Shown here piece by piece: positions 32,940 through 41,799 of a DNA stretch of 64,000 nucleotides. The position numbers and the translations under genes were made by a program. The notes under the pieces are model-generated. The model made no database searches. It was not told where the DNA came from and was given only the letters and a program-made list of their open reading frames with translations. Source of the DNA: an uncultured Lachnospiraceae bacterium. Lineage in GTDB: Bacteria; Bacillota; Clostridia; Lachnospirales; Lachnospiraceae. The stretch's first letter is position 1; the number at the start of each line of letters is the position of its first letter. The stretch spans positions 6,440 through 70,439 of the forward strand of contig CAJUSK010000009.1 in assembly GCA_910589075.1 (NCBI GenBank), in the 5' to 3' direction.

Positions 32940-33900
32940 TAAAGAATATGAGAAAACTTTTGCCTGTCATTTTTTCCGTTGGCTGGACGGGGAAAAGGAT
33001 CCTTTTATCGGACAGGTGGAGATGCAGCAGCAGGAAGCCTTCCGGGACGGGGAAGAGGATGCAGAGCGGCGGCTCCGGGAGAAAAATATCCTGCTCAATC
33101 AGATTTACGGGCGCAAAAAGAGCAGAAGTATCAGGAACCTGGAGCGGTTTTATAAGGTGGCGTCCGTTGCATTCTGTGGGATTTTGATTTATCTCCTTTT
33201 GCTGACGGTATCTTTTCTGCCGCCCATTGGCGTGCCGGAAAGGCCGATCAATAATGAAGTCTCAGCACGTTATATTGAGAAGGGGCTCCAGGAAACAGGC
33301 GCCGTCAATATTGTGAGCGGCATGATTCTCGACTACAGGGCCTTTGATACGCTGGGAGAGTCCCATGTGCTGTTTGTGGCTACGGTGACGGTACTGATTT
33401 TACTGCGGCTGGATAAGGGAAAGAAGGACTATGCAGGGGTCAGTCTGGAAGAGGTGGAAGCCAACGACCGCAGATACGAACCTAAGAATGATGCGATTTT
33501 GCAGATGGCGGCGTATCTCCTTGTACCTGTCATTATCATTTTCGGTATGTATGTGATTCTGAACGGGCATCTGGGGCCGGGCGGCGGATTCTCCGGCGGA
33601 GCCATCATCGGTGCGGGGCTGATTTTGTACCTGAATGCTTTTGGATTTGAGAAAACGGAGCGTTTTTTCACGGAAAAGACCTATAAGCGGATCAGTTTCT
33701 GTTCGCTGTCATTTTACTGTTTTGCCAAAAGTTATTCGTTTTATACGGGAGCCAATCATATTGAGAGTATCATTCCCAAAGGGACGCCGGGCGCCATTTT
33801 GAGCAGTGGGCTGATTCTGCCGCTGAATATTGCGGTGGGGCTGGTGGTGGCCTGTACGATGTATGCCTTTTATGTGATGTTCCGAAAAGGGGGATTCTGA
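32920..33900 (+). CDS. MbhE-MrpB fusion subunit with cytoplasmic N-terminal extension
   Basis: 326 residues from ATG 32920 (CGCAGGAAAC upstream). About 75 charged residues at the N-terminus (WLDGEKDPFIGQVE, then an Arg/Glu-rich helix) precede the first membrane helix and have no counterpart in standard MrpB. The middle carries the MbhE-like segment ETGAVNIVSGMILDYRAFDT with LGESHV following. The C-terminal part is MrpB, with NGHLGPGGGFSGGAI near residue 210. The fusion joins parts that lie in MrpA and MrpB elsewhere. It overlaps the upstream gene by 20 bases. Confidence 0.88.
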   Translation: MSRRKSDKEYEKTFACHFFRWLDGEKDPFIGQVEMQQQEAFRDGEEDAERRLREKNILLNQIYGRKKSRSIRNLERFYKVASVAFCGILIYLLLLTVSFLPPIGVPERPINNEVSARYIEKGLQETGAVNIVSGMILDYRAFDTLGESHVLFVATVTVLILLRLDKGKKDYAGVSLEEVEANDRRYEPKNDAILQMAAYLLVPVIIIFGMYVILNGHLGPGGGFSGGAIIGAGLILYLNAFGFEKTERFFTEKTYKRISFCSLSFYCFAKSYSFYTGANHIESIIPKGTPGAILSSGLILPLNIAVGLVVACTMYAFYVMFRKGGF

Positions 33901-33902
33901 AT

Positions 33903-34274
33903 ATGGGTGTGAATTTACAGGCGAATATGCTGGAGGTGGTTTCCATGATTTTGTTCGGAATCGGTTTCGGGAATCTGCTTCTGCAAAAGAATCTGATTAA
34001 AAAGATCATCGGATTGAACATCATGGATTCGGCCGTATATCTGTTTCTGGCCGAAAAGGGGTATATCCGGGGACGGGTGGCGCCGATTGTGGTGGATGGT
34101 GTGCAGAGTGTATCGGCTTATATCAATCCCATTCCCAGCGGACTGGTACTGACGGGGATCGTGGTGTCCGTGTCCGTGTCGGCGCTGATGCTGTCTCTGA
34201 CGATCCGGCTTTACAGAAGGTATCATACGCTGGATCTGGATCAGATTTCAATGATGATGAAGCGGGAGGAGTAA
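33903..34274 (+). CDS. mrpC: Mrp antiporter subunit C (NuoK-like)
   Basis: 123 residues with three membrane helices and the NuoK-like core FGNLLLQKNLIKKIIGLNIM near residue 22, plus a later PIPSGLVLTGIVVSVSVSA segment (the L-T-G-I-V motif with its small residues). It starts two bases after the previous stop and precedes mrpD by one base. Confidence 0.93.
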   Translation: MGVNLQANMLEVVSMILFGIGFGNLLLQKNLIKKIIGLNIMDSAVYLFLAEKGYIRGRVAPIVVDGVQSVSAYINPIPSGLVLTGIVVSVSVSALMLSLTIRLYRRYHTLDLDQISMMMKREE

Positions 34275-34275
34275 G

Positions 34276-35769
34276 ATGGATTTTGTATGTAATTTTCCGT
34301 TCTTTTCCATTTTGCTGACCCTGTTTTCCGGTACGGTCTGTTCGATGCTGCCCCGCAGGGCCGCCAAATGGGTCAACACAGGAGTCATACTTGCGGCAGG
34401 AGGAATGTCACTGGCCCTGCTGATCTGGCTGCTGTCCGGCGGAGAATGTTTTGTCTATAGGATGGGGCATTTTCCGGCGCCCTGGGGCAATGAGATACGG
34501 GCGGGGATTCTGGAAGCGGCTATGGCGCTGTTTTTCTGCCTCATCATGCTGTTGTCCATGTGGGGCGGGCGCAAGAAGCTGGACGAGGAAGTGGAGGAGA
34601 GCAAACATAATCTGTATTATGTGCTGGTGAATCTGCTGCTTTCTTCGCTGCTGGCGCTTGTCTATACCAACGATCTGTTTACGGCCTATGTGTTTGTGGA
34701 GATCAATACCATTGCAGCCTGTGGGCTGATTATGATCCGCCAGATCGGGCGGACGCTGGCGGCAGCAGTGCGCTATATGATTATGAGTCTGGTGGGCTCC
34801 GGGCTGCTGTTGATCGGTCTGTGCATGTTGTATGATCTGACAGGACATTTGCTGATGTCCAATATCCGGGAGCAGGTGGAGGTCATTATGGCAGAGGGGA
34901 CCTATGCCATTCCGCTGGTGATTACGGTGGCGCTGATGGTAGTGGGACTTGCCATTAAGAGCGCGCTGTTCCCTTTCCATGCCTGGCTGCCGGATGCGTA
35001 TGGATATTCTACGATTTCTTCGGCGGCGATTTTGTCATCGCTGGCTTCGAAGGGATACATTTTTCTGCTGATTAAGATTATTTACCGTGTGATCGGTTTT
35101 ACGGTGTTCAATAATACACACATTATCAATGTATTGTTTGTGTTCGGGCTGATGGCCATGGTTTTTGGATCACTCAGCGCCATTAAGGAGAGCGGTATCC
35201 GCAGGATGATCGCCTTTTCTTCCGTGGCCCAGGTGGGATATATCTATATGGGAATCGGCCTGGGGACGAAGGTGGGGATGGTCGCCAGTGTATACCATAT
35301 TTTTGCCCATGCGGCGGGAAAAGCGCTGCTGTTTATCGCGGTTATAGGACTGACAGATGTGTCAGGTTTCAGCAGGCGGTTTATTGATCAGACGGGGGCG
35401 GGATTCCGGAATAAGATCGCGGGCATCGGTTTTACGGTGGGCTCGCTGTCCATGGTCGGTGTGCCGGTTTTTGCCGGGTTTGTAAGTAAGATTCTGTTTG
35501 CGCAGGCGGCGGTGAATAACAGCCGCAAGCTGTTGCCGACGATGATTGTTCTGGCGGTAAGTACGATTCTGAATGCCATTTATTTTATGAAAACGGTGAT
35601 CCGGATCTATACACCGGCGCCGGACTGTGGATATGAAGGTGTGGCGCTGCGTAAGGAAAAATTGTATGCCCTGTCGATTCTGTTGTTTATCGCTTTGAAT
35701 ATTGCGCTTGGCATGTCTTCTCAGCCGGTGGTGGACGCGATTTCCACAGGCCTGGATATGTTCGGATAG
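34276..35769 (+). CDS. mrpD: Mrp antiporter subunit D (NuoN/M-like)
   Basis: 497 residues, about 14 membrane helices. Key ion-path residues are in place: the helix-5 Glu in VFVEINTIAAC near residue 140, the helix-7 Lys in LAIKSALFPFHAWLPDA near residue 228 with its HxWLP, and the helix-8 Lys in LASKGYIFLLIK near residue 260. Family FSSVAQVGYIYMG near residue 315 is present. It follows mrpC by one base. It is the first of four antiporter-like subunits in this operon. The sequence identifies MrpD by its position after MrpC. Confidence 0.92.
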   Translation: MDFVCNFPFFSILLTLFSGTVCSMLPRRAAKWVNTGVILAAGGMSLALLIWLLSGGECFVYRMGHFPAPWGNEIRAGILEAAMALFFCLIMLLSMWGGRKKLDEEVEESKHNLYYVLVNLLLSSLLALVYTNDLFTAYVFVEINTIAACGLIMIRQIGRTLAAAVRYMIMSLVGSGLLLIGLCMLYDLTGHLLMSNIREQVEVIMAEGTYAIPLVITVALMVVGLAIKSALFPFHAWLPDAYGYSTISSAAILSSLASKGYIFLLIKIIYRVIGFTVFNNTHIINVLFVFGLMAMVFGSLSAIKESGIRRMIAFSSVAQVGYIYMGIGLGTKVGMVASVYHIFAHAAGKALLFIAVIGLTDVSGFSRRFIDQTGAGFRNKIAGIGFTVGSLSMVGVPVFAGFVSKILFAQAAVNNSRKLLPTMIVLAVSTILNAIYFMKTVIRIYTPAPDCGYEGVALRKEKLYALSILLFIALNIALGMSSQPVVDAISTGLDMFG

Positions 35770-35907
35770 TAACAGGGCAGATGGATCTGCGCATATGCCG
35801 CGCTGACCATAAGGATAAGGATCAGAATCGGATGTGCAAAAGCCTGTGGCCGCAGGAGATGGTTCATGGGCTTTGCAGGTAAGGTTACCGGTTAGGAGGA
35901 GTGTGAG

Positions 35908-37380
35908 ATGAATGGAGCGGTATGGATATTGGCTTCTATAGGGGTTCCGGTTGTGATGGGGTTGGTTCTTCTCTGTGTTCCTTCCATCAGGAAGCGGAGT
36001 GCAGTGGTGGGAATTACGGCAGCAGGTCTTGTTATGACAGCAGTGTCGGTTTTTGCCGCAATCGGGAGCGGGGCGGGTAGCTTTACGCTGCTGTATCTGG
36101 CAAAAGGAGTGCCGGTTTATTTTCAGATGGATAGCGTGGGGCAGTTGTTTGCGTCCATGGTAACCATTGTCTGGCTCTGCGGCGGGGCGTTTGCTTTTTC
36201 CTATATGAAGCATGAAAAAAATGAAAAATGGTATTTTGGCTGTTATCTGCTTGTATATGGCATATTGAATGGCCTGGATTTTTCCGGCAATATTGTTACC
36301 TTTTACATGTTCTATGAATTCATGACAATCTTGTCATTTCCTCTGGTGCTGCATAGCCGTTCCAGAGAAGCCATTATGGCAGGGCTGAGATACCTGTTTT
36401 ATTCTTTTTGCGGGGCATATCTGGTCTTGTTCGGGATTTATTTTCTGTACCGGTACGGAACGACGCTGGCTTTTACGGCGGGCGGTGTGCTGGATCCGCA
36501 GTTGACGGCGGGCAGGGAACCCTTTTTACTGGTTGTGGCGTTTTTGATGATTTTGGGTTTTGGGGTCAAGGCGGGCATGTTTCCCCTGCATGGCTGGCTG
36601 CCTGCGGCGCATCCGGTGGCGCCGGCGCCCGCTTCTGCGGTATTGTCAGGAATCATTGTCAAAAGTGGTGTCCTGGGTATGCTGCGAGTGGTCTATTATT
36701 TGTTTGGGACGGCATTTCTGCGAGGAAGCTGGGTGCAGTATGTGTGGCTTTCCCTTGCGTTGTTTACCGTGTTTATGGGGTCGATGCTGGCCTATCGGGA
36801 AAGGGTGCTGAAAAAGCGCCTGGCATATTCCACGGTCAGTCAGATTTCTTATATTTTGTTTGGTCTGGCGGTGATGAACCAGACTGCGTTTACGGGTTCC
36901 ATGCTGCATGTGGTCTGTCATGCCTGCATTAAGAGCGGTTTGTTTCTGTTTGCAGGGGCGGTGATTGTGCAGACGGGAAAGACGCGGGTGGAGGAACTGA
37001 CCGGTATCGGGAAGGAGATGCCGGTGCTGCTCTGGTGCTATACGATCTGCTCCCTGGCGCTCATCGGAATACCGCCTACAGGAGGTTTCCTCAGCAAATG
37101 GTATCTGGCTATGGGGGCGCTGGAAGGGGATGCTCTGCCGGTGTTTGGCTGGCTGGGGCCGGTGGTGCTGCTTGTCTCGGCGCTGCTGACGGCGGGGTAT
37201 CTTTTGCCGGTTACGATCCGGGGTTTTTTCCCGGGAAATGGATTTGACTATGGGAATCTGCAGAAGCGGGAACCGGAGGCGGCCATGCTGCTGCCAATAT
37301 TGATTCTGACGTCAGTGTCAGTTTTGGCAGGCATGTTTCCCGGTGCGCTTGTGCGGTTTCTGGGCGGTATGCTCTGGTAG
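35908..37380 (+). CDS. Proton-conducting antiporter-like membrane subunit 2 (NuoL/M/N family)
   Basis: 490 residues. Like MrpD it keeps the helix-5 Glu (FYEFMTILSF), the helix-7 Lys and HxWLP (FGVKAGMFPLHGWLP near residue 218) and the helix-8 Lys (IVKSGVLGML), and it has the AYSTVSQISYILFG segment near residue 308. Start ATG 35908 follows TTAGGAGG. A 138-base gap separates it from mrpD, holding GCAGAT-GG-ATCTGC (near 35777), a small hairpin. Its closest relative in the window is the next gene, sharing for example LVLHSRSREAIMAG / LVMHTLSREAILAS, so the two arose by duplication. Confidence 0.9.
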   Translation: MNGAVWILASIGVPVVMGLVLLCVPSIRKRSAVVGITAAGLVMTAVSVFAAIGSGAGSFTLLYLAKGVPVYFQMDSVGQLFASMVTIVWLCGGAFAFSYMKHEKNEKWYFGCYLLVYGILNGLDFSGNIVTFYMFYEFMTILSFPLVLHSRSREAIMAGLRYLFYSFCGAYLVLFGIYFLYRYGTTLAFTAGGVLDPQLTAGREPFLLVVAFLMILGFGVKAGMFPLHGWLPAAHPVAPAPASAVLSGIIVKSGVLGMLRVVYYLFGTAFLRGSWVQYVWLSLALFTVFMGSMLAYRERVLKKRLAYSTVSQISYILFGLAVMNQTAFTGSMLHVVCHACIKSGLFLFAGAVIVQTGKTRVEELTGIGKEMPVLLWCYTICSLALIGIPPTGGFLSKWYLAMGALEGDALPVFGWLGPVVLLVSALLTAGYLLPVTIRGFFPGNGFDYGNLQKREPEAAMLLPILILTSVSVLAGMFPGALVRFLGGMLW

Positions 37381-37399
37381 TGGGAAGGGAGGAATCGAG

Positions 37400-38872
37400 A
37401 TGGAACCGGTGATGATGTTTGTGGTGGTCCTGCTTCCCGTGTTTGCAGGTGTTCTGGTCTTTTTGCTGCCCTTCAGGAAACGGATGCACATGCTGGTGTT
37501 TCTGGAAGGGATGGTGACGCTGACTTCGGTGCTGGCCATTTGTCTGCTTTTGGATCATCCGGGAGATAAACTGGCGATTGTAAAGTTTACGGGGGATCTG
37601 ACGCTTTCTTTCCGCATTGACGGGATGAGTATGGTATTTGGCGGGATGGCGGCTGTTTTGTGGCCGCTGGCCACATTGTATGCTTTTGAATATATGGAGC
37701 ACGAGCAGAGGGAGAAGTCTTTTTTTCTGTTTTATACGCTCACCTATGGGGTGACGCTGGGGATTGCTTTTGCGGAAGACATGATGACGATGTATTTCTT
37801 CTATGAACTTTTGACCCTTGTGACTGTGCCGCTGGTGATGCATACCCTTTCCAGAGAGGCCATTTTGGCCAGCCGGAAGTATTTGTATTATTCGCTGGGC
37901 GGGGCGGCGTTCGGATTTCTGGGACTGATTTTTATCATTGTGTATGGTTCTCCGGATTTTGTGATGGGCGGTTCGCTGAATCTGGCAAAGATCGGTGGAC
38001 GGACGAATCTGTTGCTGCTCATATATGTGCTGGCGTTTCTGGGCTTTGGGGTCAAGGCGGCGGTTTGTCCGTTTAATTCCTGGCTGCCGGCAGCCGGTGT
38101 GGCACCCACCCCGGTAACGGCGCTGCTGCATGCGGTGGCAGTGGTCAAGGCGGGGGCGTTTGCCATTATCCGTCTGACCTACTATTGTTTCGGTGTGGAG
38201 TTTCTGCGGGGAACATGGGCCCAGGGGGTGGTGATGAGCGTTGTGCTGCTGACGATTCTGTATGGCAGCGGACGGGCGGTGAAAGAGACGCATTTTAAGC
38301 GCCGCCTGGCGTACTCCACCATCAGCAACCTTTCGTATATTCTGTTTGGCGTTACGATTATGACCCCGCTGGGACTGGCGGGGGCACTGACCCACATGCT
38401 CTGTCATGCCGTAATGAAGATGTGCTCTTTTTTCTGTGCCGGTGCGGTGATCTGTAAGACGGGTCGGACTTTTATTTATGAACTGGACGGGATCGGCAGG
38501 AAAATGCCGGTGGTGATGGGGATTTTCACAGTGGCATCCCTGGCGCTGATGGGGACGCCGGGGCTGTGCGGTTTTGTGAGCAAATGGCATCTGGCGCAGG
38601 CGGCGGCTGACAGCGCATACCCGCTGGCCTTTGCAGGCGTGGGCGTGTTGCTTGTCTCGGCACTGCTGACAGCGGTCTATATGCTGACGGTGGCAGTGCG
38701 GGCGTGGTTTCCGCCGGCAGGATTTTGTGACGAATCGCTGGCAGGAATAAAAGATCCGGGCATCTGCATGCTGCTGCCGGTCTGTCTGTTTGTGGGGGCT
38801 ATGGTTTTGTTGGGGGTATATTCCATGCCGCTGACGGATTTTCTGCAGAGGGTTTCCCAGGGACTGTATTGA
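37400..38872 (+). CDS. Proton-conducting antiporter-like membrane subunit 3 (NuoL/M/N family)
   Basis: 490 residues. ATG 37400 is chosen for GGAGGAAT upstream. The frame extending back to 37343 overlaps the previous gene and is not supported. The helix-5 Glu (FFYELLTLVTV) and both Lys (FGVKAAVCPF, VVKAGAFAI) are kept, but the usual FPxHxWLP reads CPFNSWLP, so the His is replaced by Asn. This is the only one of the four that lacks it. The AYSTISNLSYILFG segment near residue 303 is present. Confidence 0.9.
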   Translation: MEPVMMFVVVLLPVFAGVLVFLLPFRKRMHMLVFLEGMVTLTSVLAICLLLDHPGDKLAIVKFTGDLTLSFRIDGMSMVFGGMAAVLWPLATLYAFEYMEHEQREKSFFLFYTLTYGVTLGIAFAEDMMTMYFFYELLTLVTVPLVMHTLSREAILASRKYLYYSLGGAAFGFLGLIFIIVYGSPDFVMGGSLNLAKIGGRTNLLLLIYVLAFLGFGVKAAVCPFNSWLPAAGVAPTPVTALLHAVAVVKAGAFAIIRLTYYCFGVEFLRGTWAQGVVMSVVLLTILYGSGRAVKETHFKRRLAYSTISNLSYILFGVTIMTPLGLAGALTHMLCHAVMKMCSFFCAGAVICKTGRTFIYELDGIGRKMPVVMGIFTVASLALMGTPGLCGFVSKWHLAQAAADSAYPLAFAGVGVLLVSALLTAVYMLTVAVRAWFPPAGFCDESLAGIKDPGICMLLPVCLFVGAMVLLGVYSMPLTDFLQRVSQGLY

Positions 38873-39012
38873 CCGCTGCCTTCATGGGCGGTGCTCTGAT
38901 GTGCTTGCATGGCTTTTGCAAGTGTGATTATGGAAAAAGGAAGCTGTATTGGCTGTGCGCGGATGTGTTGTTCGCATTTGTGGTACAGGATGACATTTGA
39001 CAGGAGGCAGCG

Positions 39013-41166
39013 ATGAATATGGAAATGACGGCTTCGGGCGGGAATCTGCTTTTGCCGGTATGTGTGGTTCTTCCGTTTGTGGGCGCTCTGGCTGTGTACG
39101 GGATCGGAAGGCGGAATAAAAGGCTGCGGGATATGGCGGCAAATATGGTGGCGCTGGCTGAGTTTCTGGTGCTTTTATGGCTATTTCTCACCTTTGGCAA
39201 GACGGGAAGGCAGTGGTTTGTGCTGCCTGATTTTGGAGGGGTTGGGCTTTATCTGATTTTGGACGGCTTCCGGGCGCTGTATGGGCTGCTTGCCTCGTTT
39301 ATGTGGCTGGTGACGACTGTATTTTGCGGGGAATATCTGCGCAGTTACCACAACAGGAACCGGTATTATCTGTTTACGCTGTTTACGCTGGGCGGTGTGA
39401 TGGGTGTCTTTTTGTCCGGGGAATTGATGACTACGTTTCTCTTTTTTGAGCTGATGTCTTTTTCGTCTTATGTATGGGTCGTACATGATGAGACGGAAGG
39501 GGCAATGCGCGCGGGAGGCACCTATCTGGCGATTGCGGTCGGAGGCGGACTGGTGATGCTGATGGGACTGTTTCTTTTGTATACAGGTCTGGGCGCAGGG
39601 GCCGGCGGGCATTTGTGGACGGACGAGCTGATGCTGCAGGTACTGAGCCGTTCGTCTTACCGTTATCTGTTGCCGGCCGGTGTCTGTCTGTTGATCGGGT
39701 TCGGCGCCAAGGCGGGAGCCTTTCCACTGCACATCTGGCTGCCCAAGGCGCATCCGGTGGCACCGGCGCCGGCGTCTGCCCTGCTGTCCGGAATGTTGAC
39801 GAAGGCGGGGGTTTTCGGCGTGATTTTGATCAGCTGCGGCATGTTCTGGCACAATCGCATATGGGGAACTTATATGCTGCTGCTGGGCGTGGTTACGATG
39901 GTGCTGGGCGCTGTGCTGGCACTGTTTTCCGTGAATCTCAAACGCACCCTGGCCTGTTCTTCTCTGTCACAGATCGGATTTATTCTGGTAGGCATCGGCA
40001 TGTGCGGGCTGCTGGGAGACGAAAATGCGGCAGCAGTCAGAGGGACACTGCTGCATATGGTCAATCATTCCCTGATTAAGCTGGTGCTCTTTCTGGCGGC
40101 AGGTGTGATTTATCAGAATCTTCACCGACTGGAACTCAATGAGATACGGGGCTTTGGACGGAACAAACCGCTGTTGCAGATGATTTTTCTGGCGGGGGCC
40201 CTCGGTATCGGAGGTGTGCCGTTGTGGAACGGATATGTGAGCAAGACGCTGTTGCATGAGAGTCTTGTGGAATATGGCACTCTGCTTGCGGAAGGGGCAG
40301 CAGCGCCCTTGCTGCTGACGGCGGGGCAGATGCGGGCCATTGAATGGATTTTTCTGGTCAGCGGCGGCCTGACGGTGGCTTACATGGCCAAACTGTATGT
40401 GTGTATCTTTGTGGAAAGAAATGTGGATTTGGAGAAGCAGAAAGCATACGATGCCATGAAGGGTGCGTATCTGGGCCGGGTCAATGGCTGTCTGCTGGCG
40501 TTTTGTGCGCTGCTTTTGACAGCGGCGGGGCTGTTGCCGGGCGTGTTGATGAATCCGCTGGCGGATATGGGACAGAGCTTTTTCCTGGCGGAGGGGAGCG
40601 CGCCGGTGGTGCGGTATTTTTCGCCGGGGAATCTGAAAGGTGCGTTGATTTCTCTGTCTGTGGGCGGAGTTATCTATCTGCTGGTGGTGCGGCTGTGGAT
40701 GATGCGTGCCGGCGCGGCCGGCAGGGAATACTGTAACCGGCTGAGTGAGCGGCTGGATCTGGAGATGCTTGTATATCGGCCGCTGCTGCTGAGGATTCTG
40801 CCATTTGTGGGCGGTGTCCTGTGCAGAATTGCGGACAGTTTGGTGGATACACTGGTGATTTTACTGCGCAAAACACTGCTGAGAGACAGTGCGCTGCCCT
40901 ATGAACTGCCGGAAGGCACAGTCATCACGCATGTGACGGGACTGGTGCTGGATCATTTTGTGTACTGGGGCAGGCGTCTGCGGTCTCTGGGCAAAGAGGA
41001 AAAGCCGGTGTACGGAAGGCGGTTCGAGCACAGGCTGGCGGTACTCCACTCCTCAGTCAGTGAATATAATACGGCGATTTCCCGCAGTATGTCGTTTGGT
41101 TTGTTTCTGTTTTGTGTGGGATTTTTGCTGACGGTGGTGTATCTGCTTGTGTATTATTATTTCTGA
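39013..41166 (+). CDS. Large proton-conducting antiporter-like subunit 4 (NuoL/HyfB-like)
   Basis: 717 residues, longer than the other three by a C-terminal extension with two or more further helices and a long amphipathic stretch (about 570-690), as in NuoL/HyfB-type subunits. Ion-path residues are present: Glu in FFELMSFSSY near residue 142, Lys and HxWLP in FGAKAGAFPLHIWLPKA near residue 235, and a Lys in LTKAGVFGVI near residue 262. Start ATG 39013 follows AGGAGG. A 140-base gap with the small hairpin CTTGCA...TGCAAG precedes it. It probably caps the membrane complex. No hydrogenase, ferredoxin or NADH subunits follow. A strong terminator lies after it. Confidence 0.9.
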   Translation: MNMEMTASGGNLLLPVCVVLPFVGALAVYGIGRRNKRLRDMAANMVALAEFLVLLWLFLTFGKTGRQWFVLPDFGGVGLYLILDGFRALYGLLASFMWLVTTVFCGEYLRSYHNRNRYYLFTLFTLGGVMGVFLSGELMTTFLFFELMSFSSYVWVVHDETEGAMRAGGTYLAIAVGGGLVMLMGLFLLYTGLGAGAGGHLWTDELMLQVLSRSSYRYLLPAGVCLLIGFGAKAGAFPLHIWLPKAHPVAPAPASALLSGMLTKAGVFGVILISCGMFWHNRIWGTYMLLLGVVTMVLGAVLALFSVNLKRTLACSSLSQIGFILVGIGMCGLLGDENAAAVRGTLLHMVNHSLIKLVLFLAAGVIYQNLHRLELNEIRGFGRNKPLLQMIFLAGALGIGGVPLWNGYVSKTLLHESLVEYGTLLAEGAAAPLLLTAGQMRAIEWIFLVSGGLTVAYMAKLYVCIFVERNVDLEKQKAYDAMKGAYLGRVNGCLLAFCALLLTAAGLLPGVLMNPLADMGQSFFLAEGSAPVVRYFSPGNLKGALISLSVGGVIYLLVVRLWMMRAGAAGREYCNRLSERLDLEMLVYRPLLLRILPFVGGVLCRIADSLVDTLVILLRKTLLRDSALPYELPEGTVITHVTGLVLDHFVYWGRRLRSLGKEEKPVYGRRFEHRLAVLHSSVSEYNTAISRSMSFGLFLFCVGFLLTVVYLLVYYYF

Positions 41167-41280
41167 GGTTTGAAACCGGGCGGTATGATCTGATGCGGAA
41201 GGCAGGACCGGAGAAATGGTGCCGGAGGTGTACGCACAAAATAAGAATGAAAAGAAAATGCAGATAGGTATACGTATTGT

Positions 41281-41324
41281 AAAAAGCGATGTCGGGGGCA
41301 AGCAGCAAACCGGCATCGCTTTTT
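41281..41324. terminator. Bidirectional terminator between the mrp operon and the GNAT gene
   Basis: AAAAAGCGATG (41281-41291) pairs with CATCGCTTTTT (41314-41324); A-runs and T-runs flank the stem on both sides, so it can serve the plus-strand antiporter operon and the minus-strand GNAT/HAD operon. Confidence 0.85.
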
Positions 41325-41348
41325 GCGGTAAGGGGGAAAATTTCTGTT

Positions 41349-41795
41349 TTACGTATCTGACAGGGGGCTGGACTGCCAGGCCATCAGCAATTCTTTTTCA
41401 CCGGTCTGAGGATCGGTAGTTTCACACCGGATTTGAAAGTTTTCTCTCCGGTAAAATCTGACGGCCCGTGTGTTTTTGCAATAGACATGTAAGTGCAGGC
41501 TGTCTTTTTTGTGTTTGACGTAGTCCAGTAATTGTCTGCCGATGCCCAGGGACTGCGTGTTGCTGCGCACAAAAATGCCCGCAAGATAGTCTTTGTCCAG
41601 ACCAATAAAACCGTCGATTGTATGCGCGGCGTCATTTTCAAACACATATAACTCCGCCCCTTGGAACATTTCTTTTATCTTTTGGAAATGTTCGTTCCAG
41701 TATCCGGCGGGGATAAAGCTGTGTGCTTTTAGATTGGTATCCAGCCAGAGATCTGCCACTTCGTCTATATCGCTTTCCTGTAATATTCTGATCAT
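41349..41795 (-). CDS. GNAT family N-acetyltransferase
   Basis: 148 residues of the GNAT fold. It starts with MIRILQESDIDEVADLW, the usual first strand and helix. The acetyl-CoA pyrophosphate loop is near residue 85, as SLGIGRQLL (Q/RxxGxG/A pattern). It transfers an acetyl group from acetyl-CoA to an amine of unknown identity. It is the second gene of a two-gene minus-strand operon, four bases after the HAD gene. Confidence 0.88.
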   Translation of the reverse strand: MIRILQESDIDEVADLWLDTNLKAHSFIPAGYWNEHFQKIKEMFQGAELYVFENDAAHTIDGFIGLDKDYLAGIFVRSNTQSLGIGRQLLDYVKHKKDSLHLHVYCKNTRAVRFYRRENFQIRCETTDPQTGEKELLMAWQSSPLSDT

Positions 41796-41799
41796 AGGT

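Noticed and set aside
37211..38590. A 459-codon open frame on the minus strand within the antiporter genes
   Set aside because: It is antisense to two well-supported membrane protein genes; its His/Gln/Arg-rich product is a typical shadow of a hydrophobic gene.
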